Shown piece by piece: positions 8,764 through 16,123 of a DNA stretch of 64,000 nt. The notes below the pieces were generated by a model. The model saw only the letters and a program-made list of their open reading frames with translations. It was not told the origin of the DNA and did no database searches. The stretch's first letter is position 1; each line of letters starts with the position of its first letter. Source of the DNA: Myxococcus fulvus. Its GTDB lineage: Bacteria > Myxococcota > Myxococcia > Myxococcales > Myxococcaceae. The stretch is taken from assembly GCF_900111765.1 (NCBI RefSeq), contig NZ_FOIB01000006.1:620001-684000 (forward strand), written 5' to 3'. The position numbers and the translations under genes were made by a program.

Positions 8764-10056
8764 CTAGTAGCGGGCCTGCATCTGAAGCGTGAAGAGGTTG
8801 TCGTGCGGGTCCTTCGGGGCGCCGGGCGCGGACGTCACGGGCATCTCGTAGGCGGCGGTGACCTTGAAGTGCTCACCGAAGTAGTGGAGGACCGCCACGG
8901 CCAGGGTGCCCACCGAGTTGGTGCTGGCCGGGCGTCCGTCCGTCACCGTGTTCTTCCGGCCGTTCTCCGGGTCGAAGAAGTCGTAGCGGACGGCCACCGC
9001 GTTCGTCAGGCCCACGTTCTGGACGATGAGCCCGTACCAGCCGCTGGCGGGCACCCCCGGCTGCTCCACCTTCACGTCGCCGGAGCTCTTCCAGTACGAG
9101 CGGCCGGTGATGTACTCGCCCTTGATGGCGGTGGCCCCGAAGGGCAGCACGTCCAGGTACAGCTGGGCGTCCAGTGCCAGACGGTCTCGCGTGTACGCCT
9201 TGCGGTAGGTGTCCGTGGGGCCCTTGGTGATGGTGTGGCCGTACCAGCCGGAGATGCCGCCGGACACCCAGCCCAGGTCGAAGCCCGCGCGGCCGATGGC
9301 GTCCTTCTCCTTGTCGTTGTCGGAGCCGACGTAGCCCTGGTTGAAGATGCCGTCGCCGTCGAACACACCGCCGCTGAAGTTGAGCTTGCCGTCCAGGAAG
9401 TTGCCGGCGAACTTCACGCCGCGGTCCCGCTCGTCGGGCAGGAAGGCGCGCACCACGCGGGTGCGCTCGGGAATCTCGCGGTCGCTCGAGGACTGCACGG
9501 CCTCGTAGCCGAAGGGCCACTTCATCTGGCCCAGCGTCAGGCCCAGCTGCTGGTGGGTGCCCGGGATGTAGAGCGTGGCCTCGGCGTCGCGCACGGTGAC
9601 GCCCGTGGTGGGCACGCCGTCGAACTGCAGCATCAGCTGGGACCAGTCCGTGGTGTACGTCGTCTTGAGGCGGCCGCGGCGCACGGTGAAGCGGCTGAAG
9701 CCGCCCGAGCCCGTGTCATCCAGGCTCTGCTGGTACTGGTAGCGCGCCTGGACGTAGCCCGAAATCTTCAGCTTCTTGAGCGCGGACAGGTCCACCTTCG
9801 TCTCCGCGTTCTGCTCCTCGAGCGCCGCCACCTTCCCCTCGGCGTTGGTCATCCGCTCGTCCAGGTCCGCGTCCGCCGGCGCGCTGTCGGCCGGGGGCGG
9901 CTCGGCGGACACCGGGGCGTCGGCGGAGGGCGCCTGGGGGGCGGACTCCTCGGCCGGCGGCGACGCGGGCTGCTGGGCCAGCACGGGGCCGGAGGCCACG
10001 CAGAGGGTGAGGAAGGTGGTGACGAGACGCATCGAGGAGGGTTTCGGGAGGGTCAC
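8764..10056 (-). CDS. OprP/OprO-type phosphate-selective porin
   Basis: A 430-residue outer-membrane protein with a signal peptide ending near VLAQQ, then an Ala/Pro-rich low-complexity segment and a short coiled coil (about residues 70-95, with AEGKVAALEEQNAE). The rest is a beta-barrel rich in alternating aromatic strands (SGYVQARYQYQQ near its start, FTLQMQARY at the C-terminus) resembling the phosphate-selective porin O and P family. Its place directly before pstS supports phosphate (or polyphosphate/pyrophosphate) passage across the outer membrane. The start is a GTG at 10056 or an ATG at 10032; the second begins directly with the signal peptide. Confidence 0.85.
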   Translation of the reverse strand: MTLPKPSSMRLVTTFLTLCVASGPVLAQQPASPPAEESAPQAPSADAPVSAEPPPADSAPADADLDERMTNAEGKVAALEEQNAETKVDLSALKKLKISGYVQARYQYQQSLDDTGSGGFSRFTVRRGRLKTTYTTDWSQLMLQFDGVPTTGVTVRDAEATLYIPGTHQQLGLTLGQMKWPFGYEAVQSSSDREIPERTRVVRAFLPDERDRGVKFAGNFLDGKLNFSGGVFDGDGIFNQGYVGSDNDKEKDAIGRAGFDLGWVSGGISGWYGHTITKGPTDTYRKAYTRDRLALDAQLYLDVLPFGATAIKGEYITGRSYWKSSGDVKVEQPGVPASGWYGLIVQNVGLTNAVAVRYDFFDPENGRKNTVTDGRPASTNSVGTLAVAVLHYFGEHFKVTAAYEMPVTSAPGAPKDPHDNLFTLQMQARY

Positions 10057-10102
10057 GAAACTGGCTTCTAGGTAACGTCCGTGGCTGTTTCGGGTCCCTT
10101 GT

Positions 10103-10118
10103 GTGACATCGGTGTCAC
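10103..10118. promoter_or_regulatory. Inverted repeat GTGACA-N4-TGTCAC upstream of the porin-pst genes
   Basis: A perfect 6-bp inverted repeat with a 4-base spacer lies in the 67-base gap between the regulator stop and the porin start. The GTGAC and GTCAC cores are 11 bp apart. The position fits a regulator-binding site ahead of the porin-pstSCAB-phoU genes; the factor is unknown, and the adjacent PhoB-type regulator is the obvious candidate. Confidence 0.4.
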
Positions 10119-10123
10119 GAACG

Positions 10124-10816
10124 TCAGTGGGCGGGGTCGACGATGCGGTAGCCCACCCCGCGCACCGTCTCCAGCAGGGTGCGCGCCGGGCCCAGCTTGT
10201 CGCGCAGGCGCATGACGTGGGTGTCGATGGTGCGCGTCTCCAGCGACGAGGACAGGCCCCACACCTCCTCCAGGAGCTGCTCGCGCGTCTGGACCCGGCC
10301 CGTGCGCGTCATCAGGTGGCCGAGCAGCCGGAACTCCAGCGCGGTGAGGGGCACCTCCTTGTCCTCCACGTAGAAGCGGTGGGCGGACAGGTCCAGCTTG
10401 AGCGCGCCCAGGGCCAGGGGCGCTGACTCCGCCGTGGTCTGCGGCGTGCCGCCCCGGCGCAGGATGGCCTTGAGGCGCAGGACCAGCTCCCGGACGCTGA
10501 AAGGCTTGACGACGTAGTCGTCCGCCCCGACCTCGAAGCCGCGGATGCGGTCCGCCTCCTCCCCCTTGGCGGTGAGCATGACGATGAGGACTTCGCGCGA
10601 CGGGGACTGGGCGCGCAGCTGCCGGCAGACATCGATGCCGGACATGTCGGGGAGCATCAGGTCCAGCAGCACGAGCTCGGGAGGTTTCTCCCGGGCCGCG
10701 ACGAGGGCGGCCTCGCCCGTGCCTGCCAGCTGGGTGGAGAAGCCGGAGTCGCGCAGGTTGAAGTCGATGAGGTGGGCGAGATCGGGTTCGTCGTCGACGA
10801 TGAGGACGTGGGCCAT
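10124..10816 (-). CDS. PhoB/OmpR-type response regulator heading the Pst locus (PhoP4-like)
   Basis: A 230-residue OmpR-family regulator: receiver domain (acidic pocket DDE at 8-10, phospho-acceptor Asp 52 in LLDLMLPDMSG, Lys in VKPFSVREL) and a C-terminal winged helix (about 130-228, ending TRTIDTHVMRLRDKLGPA). The ATG at 10816 is chosen because the receiver starts there; the longer open frame upstream is not protein-like. No kinase gene is adjacent. This matches published work on M. xanthus PhoP4, an orphan regulator needed for pstSCAB-phoU expression and for late development, reported to interact with PhoR2. Orthology is inferred from context. It may be the first gene of the operon. Confidence 0.9.
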   Translation of the reverse strand: MAHVLIVDDEPDLAHLIDFNLRDSGFSTQLAGTGEAALVAAREKPPELVLLDLMLPDMSGIDVCRQLRAQSPSREVLIVMLTAKGEEADRIRGFEVGADDYVVKPFSVRELVLRLKAILRRGGTPQTTAESAPLALGALKLDLSAHRFYVEDKEVPLTALEFRLLGHLMTRTGRVQTREQLLEEVWGLSSSLETRTIDTHVMRLRDKLGPARTLLETVRGVGYRIVDPAH

Positions 10817-10852
10817 GGCGCCCGGAGTCTGCGTGGGCCGATTTCCATGCAC

Positions 10853-10879
10853 GTGACGCGTTTGCAACGATTGTGTGAT
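10853..10879 (-). promoter_or_regulatory. GTCAC/ATCAC repeat with 22-bp spacing upstream of the PhoP4-like gene
   Basis: On the minus strand an ATCAC and a GTCAC lie exactly 22 bp (two helical half-site periods of 11) apart, about 40-60 bases upstream of the regulator start. This is a weak candidate for autoregulation, supported mainly by similar motifs at 7868 and 24937. Confidence 0.25.
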
Positions 10880-11123
10880 GCGGGCGGACTCCAGGGCGGG
10901 CGAGCCGCCAGGAATGCGGGCGGAGGCGTTCTGACGAGAATGTGACAATGGCCTTGGACCGAAGGCTCCTTCGTCCGCCGGCCCGACCCCATTACTCAAG
11001 ACAGGTCCGGTGGGTCCGGAAGTCTTTCCTGGAGGCGTTGCCCGCACGAGGTGGACAGCCCGCACGTGTTTCACGGTGCGAACGAGGCGCGGGTTGCAAG
11101 GCTTTGGAAAAGACAGACGGATG

Positions 11124-11147
11124 GAGTGCGGGCCGGAGTGCGGGCCG
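11124..11147. repeat. 12-bp tandem duplication
   Basis: GAGTGCGGGCCG occurs twice in direct tandem in the non-coding region upstream of the HMG-CoA reductase gene. It looks like a simple local duplication. Confidence 0.6.
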
Positions 11148-11237
11148 GGGGGATGGGCGCCCGGGATTTGTGTGGGGCGGTTGCAAGCCCTGGATGCAAG
11201 GACTCGCCCATGGAACCCGGGGAGTCCCTTTGTGTCG

Positions 11238-11263
11238 GGGTTCATTGTGCCTGGGTTCAATGT
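11238..11263. repeat. Direct repeat GGGTTCATTGT / GGGTTCAATGT
   Basis: Two 11-base copies differing at one position lie 15 bp apart, about 140 bases upstream of the HMG-CoA reductase start. They could be a regulator half-site pair or chance. Confidence 0.35.
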
Positions 11264-11401
11264 CTCTGTGGGCTGACGAACCGCCTCGGGTAGGGGGTGT
11301 CCACGGTGCGACAATGGCTCCCGGGGGGTGATGATGTGTCATATTGCTCGTGGGTTGCATGTGACTCATTTGAGAGGGATTGTCATGGTGTGAGGTGATT
11401 G

Positions 11402-12796
11402 ATGACGGATGAGTTTCTGGATACGCAGGGCGTTCGTGGTGACAGGTCCACCCAGTCCGTGTTCGCGGGCTTCCAGCGGCTGTCGCTGGAGGAGCGGCGC
11501 GAGCGGGTGGGGGTGGAGCTGGGGTTGGACGCGGAGGCGTTGAGCGGGCTCACCGGGGAGCAGGGGCCCCGGATGCAGACGACCCTGTCCGCGGTGGAGA
11601 GCGCGGTGGGGCTCTTCAGCCTGCCCCTGGGCCTGGGGCTCAACCTGAAGGTCAACGGGCGCGCCTACGCGGTGCCCATGGTGGTGGAGGACCCGGCGGT
11701 CATCACGGCCGCCTCCTTCGCGGCGAAGCTGGTGGGAGAGGCGGGTGGGTTCCTCGCGGAGGCGGACCCGTCGCTGATGCTCGGGCAGATCCAGGTCACC
11801 CGCTTCGGGCCGCCCAGCTTCGCCATGGCGCGCGTGCTGGAGGCGCGCACGGAGCTGCTCGCGCTGGCCAACAGCCTGCATCCCCAATTGGCGGAGGAAG
11901 GCGGCGGGGCGCGGGAGGTGGAGGTCCGGCTGTTGCCCTCGCCGGAGCCGGGGATGGATCCGCTGCTCGTGGTGCACGTGCACGTCGACACGCGGGAGGC
12001 GCAGGGCTCGGTCGTGGTGGACTCGATGATGGAGACGCTCGCGCCGCGCATCGAGCAGCTCACCGGGGGCAAGGTCTACGTGCGCGCCCTGACGCACCTG
12101 TCGGCCCAGTGCCTGGCGCGCGCGCGCTGTTCCATCCCCGAGCGGACGCTGGGGGACTTCGGGTTGTCCGGCACCGAGGTGGCGGAGGGCGTGGTCCAGG
12201 CCAGCCGCTTCGCCCAGGCGGACCCGTACCGCGCGGCCGCGCACAACAAGGGCATCATGAACGGCATCGACGCGCTCGCGCTCGCCACGGGGCAGGACTG
12301 GCGCGCCATCGAGGCGGGCGCGCACGCGTTCGCGGCCTTGAGGGGGCGCTACGGTCCGCTGTCGGTGTGGCGCAGGGAGGCCGGCAACCTGGTGGGCGAA
12401 ATCCAGCTGCCGCTGGCGCTGGGCACCGTGGGCGGCACCCTCCAGGCGCACCCGGGCGTCCAGTCGGCGCTCACCCTGCTGGGCAGGCCTGGCGCGCGGG
12501 AGCTGGCGTGCATCTTCGTCTCGGTGGGGCTGGCTCAGAACCTGGCGGCGCTGCGCGAGCTGGGCGCGGCGGGCGTGCAGCGGGGCCACATGACGGTGCA
12601 TGCGCGCACCGTGGCCTCGAGCGTGGGCGCGCCGCCCGAGTGGGTGGAGGCCATCGCCGCGCTGCTCGTGCAGGAGGGCGAGGTGAAGCCGGACCGGGCG
12701 CGTCAGGTGTTGGACAGGATGCGCGGCGGAGGGGAGGCGGCCAGCCTGGCGCCGCCGCCCCACGGGGACCTGCGGCGTCGCGAGGACCTGGAGTGA
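11402..12796 (+). CDS. mvaA: Hydroxymethylglutaryl-CoA reductase, class II
   Basis: A 464-residue protein matching class II HMG-CoA reductases in length and order. It has the catalytic Glu in VPMVVEDPAV (near residue 96), the Lys in HNKGIMNGID with the Asp of the same segment, the GTVGGTLQAHP dinucleotide-domain motif and the catalytic His in HMTVHARTVA. The reaction interconverts HMG-CoA and mevalonate with NAD(P)H. In Myxococcaceae, which make isoprenoids by the mevalonate route, it is expected to work biosynthetically; class II enzymes are also known as degradative. GAGGTGA sits five bases before the ATG. No other mevalonate gene is in the window. Confidence 0.93.
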   Translation: MTDEFLDTQGVRGDRSTQSVFAGFQRLSLEERRERVGVELGLDAEALSGLTGEQGPRMQTTLSAVESAVGLFSLPLGLGLNLKVNGRAYAVPMVVEDPAVITAASFAAKLVGEAGGFLAEADPSLMLGQIQVTRFGPPSFAMARVLEARTELLALANSLHPQLAEEGGGAREVEVRLLPSPEPGMDPLLVVHVHVDTREAQGSVVVDSMMETLAPRIEQLTGGKVYVRALTHLSAQCLARARCSIPERTLGDFGLSGTEVAEGVVQASRFAQADPYRAAAHNKGIMNGIDALALATGQDWRAIEAGAHAFAALRGRYGPLSVWRREAGNLVGEIQLPLALGTVGGTLQAHPGVQSALTLLGRPGARELACIFVSVGLAQNLAALRELGAAGVQRGHMTVHARTVASSVGAPPEWVEAIAALLVQEGEVKPDRARQVLDRMRGGGEAASLAPPPHGDLRRREDLE

Positions 12797-12870
12797 GCGC
12801 GGGCTGACGCCAGCGCGTTGTCGGTTCCCCAGGCGCGGGGGCTGTGCCACAACGGCGGGGCGAGCACGCC

Positions 12871-14547
12871 ATGACCCCGCCCGAACCGCCTCCCGCGCCA
12901 CCCTCCACCGCGCCCCTGCGTCACCTGCCGGTGCCCACGCTGACGCCCACGCCGGGGCAACTGGCGCAGGAGCAGCGGCGGGGGGGCCGCTCGGCGCTCC
13001 TGGGCCTGGGCCTGGTGGGCATGGTGGCGCTGACGAGCCCCGTCCTCGGCTACCTGGAGGACGTGGACAACGCGCGTGAGGAGCTGCTCGGCCACCTGTC
13101 CAACCAGGCCCGGGTGCAGGCGGACGCGCTGGGCGTCCACCTGCTGCTCCTGGAGGCGGAGCTGGCGCGCGTCGCGGGCCACCCCATGCTGCTGCCCGAG
13201 GACGGCGCGTCCCCCGCGGAGCAGGCGCTGCTCGACAGCGCCTTCTACCACTCGTCGCTCTTCTCGGAGGGCGTGGCGCTCCTGGGCCCCAAGGGGGAGC
13301 GCGTGTGGAGCGACCCGCCCGGCATGTCCCTGGGCGCGACGCCAATCACCCGCAGGCCCTGGTTCCAGCGCATGGTGGAGAGGAAGGCGCCCACCATCGA
13401 CCTGCTGGAGGGCGAGGGCGGTCCGCTGGTGGTGGCGGTGCCCATGATGAGCGACGGCCAGCTCAAGGGCGTGCTGCTCGGCGAGGTGCGCACGGAGGCC
13501 CTGCCCACGCGCGCCACGGAGGAGACGGCGCTGTTCCTGATGGACGCGCGCGGGCGGCTGCTGCTGCCGTCGGCGACCTTCACCCACGCGGAGGACTTCT
13601 CGCAGTCGCTGCGCGCCCTGGCGAAGGCGCCCGGGCCGCTGATGCTGGAGGGCACCCGGCTGATGGGGGCCGCGGCGTGGGTGGGACGCAGCGAGCTGCT
13701 GCTGGTGGTGCTGGAGGAGGAGGAGTCCGCCACCGCGGGCCTGCGCTCGCGCTTCCTGCGCCAGCTCGCCTTCCACATCGCGCTGCTCACCTGCACGCTG
13801 GGCCTGTTCCTCGTCCTCTTGCGTCACTCCTACCGCTCGCTGCTCGCGGCGGAGGAGCGGCTGCGCCGTCAGGAGACCATGGCGGCGCTGGGCACGGCCG
13901 CCGCGCTCATCGCCCACGAGGTGAAGAACGCGCTCAACGGCATCCAGGCGGCGCTGTCGGTGCTGAGGACCACGCCCGCGGGCAGCGAGCTGCCCGTCAT
14001 CGGCCTGCGCTCACAGGTGGAGCGGCTGGGGCACCTGGCGCGCTCGCTGCTGTCGTTCGGCGCGCCGCGTGCCGCGCTGCGCCGCAGCTGCGAGCTGCAC
14101 CTGCTGGTGGGCGAGGCGCTGCAGTCGGTGCGCATGCTGCCGGAGTCGGAGACGGTGGAGCTGCGCACGTCGCTGGAGGAGCATCTCACCGTGCAGGGGG
14201 ACGCGGCGCTGCTGGTGTCCGCCGTGGACAACCTGGTGCGCAACGCGGTGGAGGCGGGCGCGGTGGCGAAGGACACGGGCCTGCGTCCCTCGCCGTGGGT
14301 GTCGGTGAGCCTGTCGCGCGAGGGCCCGGAGGCGGTGCTGGTGGTGGAGGACAACGCGGGCGGGGTGGACCCCCGGCTGGAGCCCCGGCTGTGGGAGCCC
14401 TTCGCCACCGGACGGGCCAAGGGCGTGGGCCTGGGATTGCCCATGGCGCGCACGTCCGTGGAGGCACATGGTGGAAGCCTGACCTATACCCGCCGTCCAC
14501 AGGGCAGCCTCTTCACGCTGCGGTTGCCCCTGGAGCGCACCTCATGA
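12871..14547 (+). CDS. Membrane sensor histidine kinase (NtrB-like) partnering a sigma-54 activator
   Basis: A 558-residue kinase. After a Pro-rich cytoplasmic start come a first membrane helix (about 41-62), a periplasmic sensor region of about 235 residues resembling a double CACHE domain (WFQRM segment typical of CACHE folds), and a second helix (about 299-320). The kinase core has an H-box with the phospho-His near 348 (LIAHEVKNALNG), an N-box (VDNLVRNAVEAG), G1 (VEDNAGGVDP) and G2 (GVGLGLPMARTSVEAHGG). The H-box is of the NtrB/AtoS kind that drives NtrC-type regulators. Its stop overlaps the next start by four bases. The ligand is unknown; downstream targets suggest a small anion or CO2-related cue. 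Confidence 0.92.
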   Translation: MTPPEPPPAPPSTAPLRHLPVPTLTPTPGQLAQEQRRGGRSALLGLGLVGMVALTSPVLGYLEDVDNAREELLGHLSNQARVQADALGVHLLLLEAELARVAGHPMLLPEDGASPAEQALLDSAFYHSSLFSEGVALLGPKGERVWSDPPGMSLGATPITRRPWFQRMVERKAPTIDLLEGEGGPLVVAVPMMSDGQLKGVLLGEVRTEALPTRATEETALFLMDARGRLLLPSATFTHAEDFSQSLRALAKAPGPLMLEGTRLMGAAAWVGRSELLLVVLEEEESATAGLRSRFLRQLAFHIALLTCTLGLFLVLLRHSYRSLLAAEERLRRQETMAALGTAAALIAHEVKNALNGIQAALSVLRTTPAGSELPVIGLRSQVERLGHLARSLLSFGAPRAALRRSCELHLLVGEALQSVRMLPESETVELRTSLEEHLTVQGDAALLVSAVDNLVRNAVEAGAVAKDTGLRPSPWVSVSLSREGPEAVLVVEDNAGGVDPRLEPRLWEPFATGRAKGVGLGLPMARTSVEAHGGSLTYTRRPQGSLFTLRLPLERTS

Positions 14548-15887
14548 GCACCCATCTGCTGTTGGTGGATGACGACCGGACCTTCGCCTCGCTGGCGGCC
14601 ACCGTGCTGCGTCACGAGGGCTTCCGCGTGACGCTGGCGCACTCGCTCCATGACGCGCGCGCGGCGCTCGCCCGGCAGGCCCCCGAGGTGGTGGTGCTGG
14701 ACAGGCGCCTGCCAGATGGGGACGGCATCGACTTCCTGCCGGAGCTGCGCGCGCAGTTCCCGGACACGGCGGTGATGATGGTGACGGCGCACGGCGACAT
14801 CGCCAGCGCCGTGGACGCCATCAAGCAGGGCGCGCGCGACTACCTGTCCAAGCCCGTGGAGCTGGACGACCTGGTGCTGCGCGCGCGCAGGGCCGCGCAG
14901 GACCTGCAGCTGCACGAGCGGCTGCGTCAGGCGGAGAGCGAGCTGGGCGGGCGTCGTCGGCTGTTGCGTCCGCGCGCGCCGGCGATGGTGGCCGCGCTGC
15001 AGATGATCGAGCGCATCGCCACCGCGCCGCGCAGCCCGGTGCTCATCACCGGCGAGACGGGCGCGGGCAAGGAGGTGCTCGCGCGGCACCTGCACAACGT
15101 GCAGGGCGGGCAGGGGCCCTTCGTGCACGTCAACTGCGCGGCGCTGCCGTCCGCGCTGGTGGAGAGCGAGCTGTTCGGCCACGAGCGGGGCGCCTTCACC
15201 GACGCGAGAGCGGCCCGGCGCGGGCTGGTGGAGGTGGCCGACGGCGGCATCCTCTTCCTGGACGAGATTGGCGAACTGCCGCTGAGCCTGCAGGCCAAGC
15301 TGCTCACCTTCCTGGACCAGGGCGCCTTCCGGCGGCTGGGCGGGACGACGGAGCTGACGAGCAACGCCCGCGTGGTGACGGCCACCAACCGCGACCTCAC
15401 GCGCGAGGTGGCCGAGAACCGCTTCCGCGAGGACCTCTACTTCCGGCTCAGCGTCTTCCGCGTGGAGATTCCGCCCCTGCGCGAGCGGCGTGAGGACGTG
15501 CTGCCGCTGGCGGAGTCGCTGCTGGTGGAGCTGTGCGCGGAGCTGGGGCGCAGGCCGGTGGACTTCTCCAGCGCGGCGAAGGCCCGCCTGGAGCGCTACC
15601 GCTTCCCGGGCAACGTGCGCGAATTGCGCAACGTGCTCGAACGCGCGCTGGTGCTCGAGCCCGGCCCCGCGCTGGAGCTCCAGGCGCTGGAGCCCCGCGG
15701 CAACCTGGGCCCCGCCGCGGTGGACCCGGACGCCTTCGTCGTCTCCGGCGGCCCCCGCACGCTCGACGAGGTGGAGCGGCTCTACGTGAAGCACGTGCTG
15801 GGCAGGCTGGAGGGCCGCCGCATGGAGGCCGCCAAGGCCCTGGGCCTGTCGTATCCCACCTTCCTGCGCAAGCTCGAGGAGTCCTGA
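14544..15887 (+). CDS. NtrC-family sigma-54-dependent response regulator
   Basis: A 447-residue enhancer-binding protein: receiver (phospho-acceptor Asp 53 in VLDRRLPDGDG), AAA+ domain (Walker A GETGAGKE near 169, Walker B ILFLDEIGE, arginine-rich sensor regions) and a short Fis-type helix-turn-helix at the extreme C-terminus (EAAKALGLSYPTFLRKLEES). The sigma-54 contact loop reads GAFTDA instead of GAFTGA (about residue 215). Such proteins bind upstream palindromes and use ATP to open sigma-54 promoters; one of each lies just downstream, before the SulP gene. It is translationally coupled to the kinase by an ATGA overlap. Confidence 0.95.
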   Translation: MSTHLLLVDDDRTFASLAATVLRHEGFRVTLAHSLHDARAALARQAPEVVVLDRRLPDGDGIDFLPELRAQFPDTAVMMVTAHGDIASAVDAIKQGARDYLSKPVELDDLVLRARRAAQDLQLHERLRQAESELGGRRRLLRPRAPAMVAALQMIERIATAPRSPVLITGETGAGKEVLARHLHNVQGGQGPFVHVNCAALPSALVESELFGHERGAFTDARAARRGLVEVADGGILFLDEIGELPLSLQAKLLTFLDQGAFRRLGGTTELTSNARVVTATNRDLTREVAENRFREDLYFRLSVFRVEIPPLRERREDVLPLAESLLVELCAELGRRPVDFSSAAKARLERYRFPGNVRELRNVLERALVLEPGPALELQALEPRGNLGPAAVDPDAFVVSGGPRTLDEVERLYVKHVLGRLEGRRMEAAKALGLSYPTFLRKLEES

Positions 15888-15931
15888 GCCGACGTCCCAC
15901 GCAGGCCCGGCGACGGCCGCCCGGGGCAGGG

Positions 15932-15965
15932 GACTTCAAGTTCCTTGCTCAAGTTTCTTGAAGTC
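15932..15965. promoter_or_regulatory. 34-bp imperfect palindrome, candidate enhancer site
   Basis: Outer arms GACTTCAAG and CTTGAAGTC are perfectly complementary. The inner CTTGCTCAAG is also palindromic, giving 13 of 16 paired positions overall. It is centred about 126 bp upstream of the predicted transcription start, a normal distance for an NtrC-type binding site. A related half-site (ACTGAAGTTTCC) follows at 15977-15988. A role as a regulator gene terminator is less likely because there is no U-run and the stem is not GC-rich. Confidence 0.6.
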
Positions 15966-16048
15966 GGCCCCCCGTCACTGAAGTTTCCTTTCATCGCCCG
16001 CCCACCCCTGACGGGGGGATTCGCATGTGAATCCAGGGGTTTGAGGCG

Positions 16049-16063
16049 TGGCACATTCATTGC
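16049..16063 (+). promoter_or_regulatory. Sigma-54 (-24/-12) promoter of the SulP-carbonic anhydrase operon
   Basis: TGGCAC-N5-TTGC has the invariant GG and GC exactly 12 bp apart and matches the core of the sigma-54 consensus. The predicted transcription start is near 16075, about 50 bases before the SulP start codon. Confidence 0.8.
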
Positions 16064-16089
16064 CATGACGCGCCGCGAGACTCAGCGTG

Positions 16090-16106
16090 CGCCACCCCCG
16101 GTGGCG
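16090..16106 (+). other. Leader hairpin upstream of the SulP ribosome-binding site
   Basis: CGCCACC and GGTGGCG flank a CCC loop in the predicted 5' leader, ending nine bases before the GGAGG. It may stabilise the transcript or affect initiation; no riboswitch class is recognised. Confidence 0.4.
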
Positions 16107-16123
16107 TCTTCTCGTGGAGGTGT

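Larger units (their letters stand above)
10817..11401. other. 585-base divergent intergenic region
   Basis: This stretch separates the minus-strand PhoP4-like regulator from the plus-strand HMG-CoA reductase gene and must hold both promoters. Its open frames have unconvincing composition. It contains a 12-bp tandem repeat (11124-11147), a 15-bp-period direct repeat (11238-11263), several GGTTGCAAG-like words and, next to the regulator, GTGAC/GTGAT words 22 bp apart. No -35/-10 pair stands out. Confidence 0.5.

Noticed and set aside
10817-11314. N-terminal extension of the PhoP4-like regulator (about 166 extra residues)
   Set aside because: The receiver begins exactly at the ATG at 10816; the upstream frame is low-quality Pro/Arg/His sequence.
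10942-11331. 129-residue open frame in the region before HMG-CoA reductase
   Set aside because: Trp/Gly/Arg-rich composition, overlapping equally poor frames on the other strand; likely non-coding.
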